In this document: positions 34,971 to 39,344 of the stretch, piece by piece
How positions within the stretch are numbered: position 1 is the first letter of the stretch
Layout: the number at the start of each line of letters is the position of its first letter
Source of the DNA: Nanobdellota archaeon
Lineage (GTDB): Archaea > Nanobdellota > Nanobdellia > Pacearchaeales > GW2011-AR1
Direction of reading: 5' to 3'
DNA: 39,344 nt
Assembly (NCBI GenBank): GCA_030647965.1
Contig: JAUSIT010000045.1
Span: forward strand, 1 to 39,344
Notes under the pieces: generated by a model
What the model saw: only the letters and a program-made list of their open reading frames with translations
What the model was told of the DNA's origin: nothing
The model's database searches: none
Program-made: the position numbers and the translations under genes

Positions 34971-35008
34971 TAAAATCCTTAGAAAAAGCAATTTTTAAAG
35001 GTTTGGAT

Positions 35009-35130
35009 TAAGCCTTCGCCTCTGTTGAGGCTCGGCTTAGATAGTTTTACAAGATAGATAGCCGCCTATAGGCTCCTCACGATTTATTAATTAAAGTCAA
35101 TCTTTGCTAAAAGATTTCATATATCTTTGT
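35009..35130. repeat. Intergenic structured element, copy B7 (related tail, no CACTTCGT end) with adjacent hairpin
   Basis: taagcc-ttc-gcctc-tgtt-gaggc-tc-ggctta hairpin (35009-35039); agccgcctataggctcctcacgatttattaattaaagtcaatctttgctaaaagatttcatatatctttg. Confidence 0.6.
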
Positions 35131-35162
35131 TTAAGGCAATAATTTAAATCTGTAAATGGGTA

Positions 35163-36494
35163 TTATATCTTTACAACCTCTATTTCAAGATTTTTCCTTA
35201 AAGAATCTATAAACTCTTTTTCATATTCTTTTTTAATCAAACAACCTGCTGCATTGTGATGGCCTCCAACTTCTGCTTCAAAATTCATTACTGTTTTTTC
35301 TAATATTTCCTTTAAATTTCTGCCTTTCCCAACTGTTCTTGCAGAGACTTTTATTTTATCTTGATTATAGGCCATGCCTATTAAGATTGTGCCTTCTTCA
35401 TAATTCATAGAAGAGGAAATCATAGACATTACTGTTCCAATAATTGTATCTTTTATTTCATCTTTTGCATTAACAATTACAAATCCGTTGCCAATTAGTT
35501 TTTCAATGCTATTTTGTTCAACTTCTTCTATTAATTTTAGTGAAGAAATTAATTGTTGTTTGTATTTTATATAAATATTTTGTGCAGTTTTTTCAGCTTC
35601 TTTATTTTCAAGGCAAAATGCAAGTGCAATATCACTATAACCTAATCTTGAACATGCATTTATCAAAACACTTAATTCTCTAACATCTTCTTTTCTATTT
35701 AAAAATTTTAACATATATAAATTTCCTATGATACTATCTTTTTCATTTTGTTTTGTTCTTCTTAGCATTATTGCAGTAACTAATCTAGACATTTCTTCAT
35801 CATTTAAATCACAAAGTGTTTTGTCAGGGGGAATTCCTGTTTCTCTTAATAATTCTGTAACTCCTATTGATGAACCAGTAACCCCTGGAATATAAGTAGA
35901 AGTAGAGTATTCTAAAGATCTTTTTAAAGGCCTTGTTGCAGAGAATATTAATAATCCTTTTTTAATTATTAAATCTTTAGTATCTTTTATTATAATATTA
36001 TTTATTTTTGAAATATTTGATTCAAGCCTGTCTCCAATCATCCCCATAATTGCAAGAGGAGCTAGATCAATATTATCTTTTGAAATTGATTTTGCAAAAA
36101 GATATGAAAGTCCTGCACCACAAATTTCTTCTTCATCAAACAAATGAGGATTTATTATTTTTATTTGATTGTTTAATTTTTCTTTGTTTATTTCATGATG
36201 ATCTAAAATAAAAATTGGATTTTTTAAGTCCTGAAAATAATCTAAACTTCCTGAAGCTAAATCTGTAAAAATTAAAATTTCCCTTTCAGATCTTTTTAAT
36301 TCTTCTTTTAAAATATCTTCTTCAAGATTTTTTACAATTCTTATTGAAAATTTTTTATCTAATCTTTTTAATGTTTTTATCATAATTGCTGCAGAAGTAA
36401 TTCCATCTGTGTCATGATGGCTTATCACTCTAACAGATTTATTATTAGATATTTCTAAAAATTCTTTTGTAAGATTTTCTATTGCTTGTAACAT
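35163..36494 (-). CDS. DHH-family RecJ-like phosphoesterase (archaeal RecJ/GAN type)
   Basis: RVISHHDTDGITSAAIM, ILIFTDLASGSLDYF, IFILDHHEIN, GGHHNAAGC. Confidence 0.92.
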   Translation of the reverse strand: MLQAIENLTKEFLEISNNKSVRVISHHDTDGITSAAIMIKTLKRLDKKFSIRIVKNLEEDILKEELKRSEREILIFTDLASGSLDYFQDLKNPIFILDHHEINKEKLNNQIKIINPHLFDEEEICGAGLSYLFAKSISKDNIDLAPLAIMGMIGDRLESNISKINNIIIKDTKDLIIKKGLLIFSATRPLKRSLEYSTSTYIPGVTGSSIGVTELLRETGIPPDKTLCDLNDEEMSRLVTAIMLRRTKQNEKDSIIGNLYMLKFLNRKEDVRELSVLINACSRLGYSDIALAFCLENKEAEKTAQNIYIKYKQQLISSLKLIEEVEQNSIEKLIGNGFVIVNAKDEIKDTIIGTVMSMISSSMNYEEGTILIGMAYNQDKIKVSARTVGKGRNLKEILEKTVMNFEAEVGGHHNAAGCLIKKEYEKEFIDSLRKNLEIEVVKI

Positions 36495-36523
36495 ATATCA
36501 CCTATTTTTTTAAAATTATTTTA

Positions 36524-36877
36524 CTATTTTTTTCTCTTTTTTTCTATATTTCTCTTTATTACACTAAGTCTTGATTGTGCTTTTTGAAATTTGTGTTTTG
36601 CTTTTTTATCAGTAGGATTTTCAGATATATGTTTTTTCATATTTTCATATTTTTTCTCTATATTTTTTAATTCAGTATGTGATCCTTTTCCAATTTCTTT
36701 TAAGTATTGATTTAGCTTTTTTCCATATAATCTAGTTGTAGGTATTCCATATTGGTCTCTTAGAATTAGGCCTATTTGAGGAGCTTCGTATTTTTCTGCA
36801 AGCTCGGCTATTATTTTCTTTAGAGCTTCTTCATCCATTTTAAGCCATATTGGCTTTTTTAGGGCTGTTTTTTTCAT
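36524..36877 (-). CDS. Ribosomal protein S15 (archaeal S15p/S13e)
   Basis: LAEKYEAPQIGLILRDQYGIPTTRLYGKKLNQYL; directly upstream of RecJ-like gene. Confidence 0.9.
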   Translation of the reverse strand: MKKTALKKPIWLKMDEEALKKIIAELAEKYEAPQIGLILRDQYGIPTTRLYGKKLNQYLKEIGKGSHTELKNIEKKYENMKKHISENPTDKKAKHKFQKAQSRLSVIKRNIEKKRKK

Positions 36878-36983
36878 CCTAATTAATCAGAAAAATGTGT
36901 TTTTAAAGATTTGTATAACTTCTCAGTGGCATGATTTGTTGCTATCAAAACCCTTATAAAATCTAAAAAGCTTCCTAAAATAA

Positions 36984-37074
36984 AGCCCTATAGTCTAGTG
37001 GTCAAGGATACAGCCCTTTGGTCGATATAATTGTAAGAAAGGCTGGGACCCAGGTTCGAATCCTGGTAGGGCTA
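36984..37074 (+). tRNA. tRNA-Gln (anticodon TTG) with 18-nt intron at 37/38
   Basis: AGCCCTA..GTCT..GGAT A CAGCC CTTTGG[tcgatataattgtaagaa]A GGCTG GGAC CCAGG TTCGAAT CCTGG TAGGGCT A. Confidence 0.88.
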
Positions 37075-37163
37075 TATTTTTTTAGGATGAGAATCTGCAG
37101 GTGAGAATCACTTCAAAATATACTTGTTTTGAAGTTCCCAAAATTTTTTAAAAATTTTGAGGA

Positions 37164-37179
37164 CTGGTAGGGCTATATT
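37164..37179 (+). repeat. Direct repeat of tRNA-Gln 3' end
   Basis: ctggtagggctatatt, identical to 37063-37078. Confidence 0.9.
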
Positions 37180-37237
37180 ATATTTGCGAAGCAAATATCA
37201 TTATTATCTGGATTCGAACAAAGTTCGAACCTGGTAG

Positions 37238-37291
37238 AAAAACTTTTGCTCTTGTAAATGTTAAAGTAAGATATCAAGAGTAAAAGTTTTT
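37238..37291. repeat. Palindromic hairpin element, copy H7 (54 bp), inserted in a third tRNA-Gln 3'-end remnant
   Basis: aaaaacttttgctcttg / caagagtaaaagttttt (16/17 complementary), flanked by cctggtag and agggct. Confidence 0.85.
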
Positions 37292-37369
37292 AGGGCTAAT
37301 CTTTTTCTGTTTAGAGAAACATATATAAATTAAAAATTGTTTTTATTAATATAAAAGAGAGAATTAAGA

Positions 37370-37744
37370 ATGATACCTGAAATTACAATATACTTAGCAC
37401 GTTTTTGGGGAAGTCTATTTATGATTCTTGGATTATCTTCTATATTAGCAGGACTTTTAGGAAGAATAATAAAATACACCCAAGATAAGACTATTACAAT
37501 TTCAACTGGATACATTACTTTTTTATTGGGTTTGGTTACAGTGGTTCTTCATAATTTATGGGTTTATGATTGGAGAGTTTCAATAACACTGTTGGGATGG
37601 GTTACTTTATGCAAAGGGTATATTAAGATTGCATTTCCCGAACATGTTCATAAAAAAGCACAAATGTTCAAAAAATTGCAATGGCTTTGGGGAGTAATAA
37701 TCTTTCTTATAGGTTTGTGGTTCTTTTGGATGAGTTTTTATTAA
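37370..37744 (+). CDS. Hypothetical multi-TM membrane protein
   Basis: 124 aa, about 4 hydrophobic helices, intact. Confidence 0.75.
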   Translation: MIPEITIYLARFWGSLFMILGLSSILAGLLGRIIKYTQDKTITISTGYITFLLGLVTVVLHNLWVYDWRVSITLLGWVTLCKGYIKIAFPEHVHKKAQMFKKLQWLWGVIIFLIGLWFFWMSFY

Positions 37745-37820
37745 CTTTTTTTAAACCCTGCAATCAACGTATATTTTCTAAGATAATAATCTTAATAAAT
37801 TAGTAATTAAGCATATATTA

Positions 37821-38531
37821 ATGTGGAAAAAAAGCACGGTAAGTATAGCTCCTGTTGATTCAAAAATTGTAACAAGAGATTTTATTGTTGCAGAAGGTTT
37901 TAATTCTGGTTATACTTTTTTAGATAAAGAAAATAATCCATTTGGCAGAAGTTTATGGGTGCCTGTGTTTTATACATTTAAAGTTCATAAAAATCATCCA
38001 ATGAATATTTTCAGTTCTGGCATTAATCATACTAATATTTATCCTGCAAATGAACTTAAAAAGAAAAGACAAAGAATGCATGCAGAAGTTTTTAGAGATA
38101 AAATGGATTATGATTTGACTACTTTTATGATTGTTCCTTATGAAAATCCAGAAGTTAGTAAATATTGGAGCAGATTTGATGTAAAAGATGGATTTATTTC
38201 TGAAACAGATAATACTATGAAAGATATTTCTTTGTTATATTTATCCCATGGGACTAGTATTCATGGTTCAGACAATATTCATAGATTATCAGAAGTTATG
38301 CCTTCACAACTTTTAAAACATTTTTTTTATTGGCTAATAGACTGCAAAAAAATAATTTCTCATGATAAAACATTTGACCAAAAATTAGAGGGCAAGGTTG
38401 AAGTTCCTTTAGAAAGAGCAAGAATTCTTACAGCAGAAGTTAGTAATATTTTAGAAAAGAGATATGATACACAATTAGCTTTTAAGGATTATAGGGAGCT
38501 TTATTCTGGGATATTTAATCAGAAGGATTAG
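37821..38531 (+). CDS. Hypothetical protein (236 aa)
   Basis: Intact soluble ORF; no family recognised. Confidence 0.75.
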   Translation: MWKKSTVSIAPVDSKIVTRDFIVAEGFNSGYTFLDKENNPFGRSLWVPVFYTFKVHKNHPMNIFSSGINHTNIYPANELKKKRQRMHAEVFRDKMDYDLTTFMIVPYENPEVSKYWSRFDVKDGFISETDNTMKDISLLYLSHGTSIHGSDNIHRLSEVMPSQLLKHFFYWLIDCKKIISHDKTFDQKLEGKVEVPLERARILTAEVSNILEKRYDTQLAFKDYRELYSGIFNQKD

Positions 38532-38547
38532 TGTTTTTATTCTTGTG

Positions 38548-39048
38548 TTATATCTTAAATTTTTGAATAAAATCCCCCCAAATATCTATGTTATTTTCCA
38601 TGTATTTGATTAAAAGATTGTAAGACTCTTTTTCATATAATCCCCTTTCAAAAATAGGCCAGTGTCTATTATACCAATCCGGTAAATTATTTGGATTAAA
38701 TTTTGAAACTCCGCCTATTGGGTCTGGACATGAATAAATGATTTTGTCAACTCTGCATAAAGAAGCTATTGAGGTGCACATCAAACATGGCTCCCAACTA
38801 GAGTATAGAATTATTTCAGTATTTTTATCTATTTTTTTGCTTGTTTTAATTGCTCTGGAATATTTATTTAAAACAGATGCTTCTGCATGTGAAAACCAAT
38901 CTTCATTGGTTGTGGCAGAATTTCCGTCTTTGCCTATTAGTTTATTATCTATTGTTAAAACTGCCCCAACTGGCAAATCCCCTCGGTTATATGATATTTC
39001 TGCTTCTTCAAGAGCTAATTTCATAAAATCATTGTTTGAATAATTCAT
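38548..39048 (-). CDS. Cytidine/deoxycytidylate deaminase-superfamily protein
   Basis: HAEASVLNKYSRAI and SSWEPCLMCTSIASLCRVDKIIYS (HAE + PCxxC). Confidence 0.88.
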   Translation of the reverse strand: MNYSNNDFMKLALEEAEISYNRGDLPVGAVLTIDNKLIGKDGNSATTNEDWFSHAEASVLNKYSRAIKTSKKIDKNTEIILYSSWEPCLMCTSIASLCRVDKIIYSCPDPIGGVSKFNPNNLPDWYNRHWPIFERGLYEKESYNLLIKYMENNIDIWGDFIQKFKI

Positions 39049-39139
39049 ATAAAATATGATTTTAATTAATTTATAAGAATTTATATTTATTAAAGAATAT
39101 GTTTAATTCTAGTTTACTTTGTATCTTGGTGCGAAATTT

Positions 39140-39245
39140 GCACTTCGTGAAAATATTAAGTTACCTATCGGTTCCTAACAATTTATTAACTAATCGTATT
39201 TGCCGCTAGGCAATCCATATATCTTTGCTGAAAGCAATAATCATT
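39140..39245. repeat. CACTTCGT-type intergenic element, copy B8 (no H insertion)
   Basis: gcacttcgtgaaaatattaagttacctatcggttcctaacaatttattaactaatcgtatttgccgctaggcaatccatatatctttgctgaaagcaataat. Confidence 0.7.
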
Positions 39246-39274
39246 TACATTTTGTTCTAATTAAGATTTAGTAT

Positions 39275-39344
39275 CTATATATGTCCCGGGCATAGAATAT
39301 TATAATCTATTTTTTCAAGAGCTTTAAGAGATAATTTCATATCT
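39275..39344 (-). CDS. C-terminal fragment of a CDS running off the window; possibly MBL-fold
   Basis: ...DMKLSLKALEKIDYNILCPGHI* ; the PGH ending is MBL-like but too short to assign firmly. Confidence 0.4.
   Translation of the reverse strand, partial: DMKLSLKALEKIDYNILCPGHI

Noticed and set aside
6684-37291. CRISPR array hypothesis for the dispersed repeats
   Set aside because: Copies are kilobases apart, palindromic and in unrelated contexts; no regular spacer spacing and no cas genes.
37330-37515. Minus-strand 61-aa ORF
   Set aside because: Antisense to the 37370-37744 membrane protein, which has the better start context.
38738-39043. Plus-strand 101-aa ORF
   Set aside because: Antisense to the deaminase with HAE/PCxxC motifs.

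Overview
AT-rich archaeal window. Archaeal markers are RadA, an RPA-like protein, EF-1beta, S27e, aIF2-alpha, Nop10, S15, EndoQ, a RecJ-like DHH protein and an intron-containing tRNA. Small genes and bacterial-type accessory genes (MetK, HldE) suggest a DPANN-type lineage; this is inference. About 0-10 kb encodes a large LamG-repeat surface protein truncated at the left edge, a second membrane protein sharing its membrane-proximal module, and a long coiled-coil protein. About 10.3-11.3 kb is a wHTH-MNT/HEPN pair with a perfect inverted repeat over its start codon. About 11.3-20.4 kb is the most system-like block: a double-T2SSF (FlaJ/TadC-like) membrane protein, 11 small proteins each with a K-[KR]-[AG] plus hydrophobic-helix N-terminus (class III signal peptide / type IV prepilin-like), and a GxGD prepilin-peptidase-like protein. 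Four of these small proteins or neighbours are missing from the supplied ORF track. The rest is mainly information-processing and metabolic genes. Intergenic regions carry a nested family of palindromic repeats: a ~53-bp hairpin (AAAAAGTTTTGCTCTT...AAGAGCAAAACTTTTT), seen about 7 times, inserted into a larger element (CACTTCGT...GTCGCC) and into a duplicated 3' end of tRNA-Gln. These look like small non-autonomous mobile palindromes. No searches were run; all family calls are from motif recognition.
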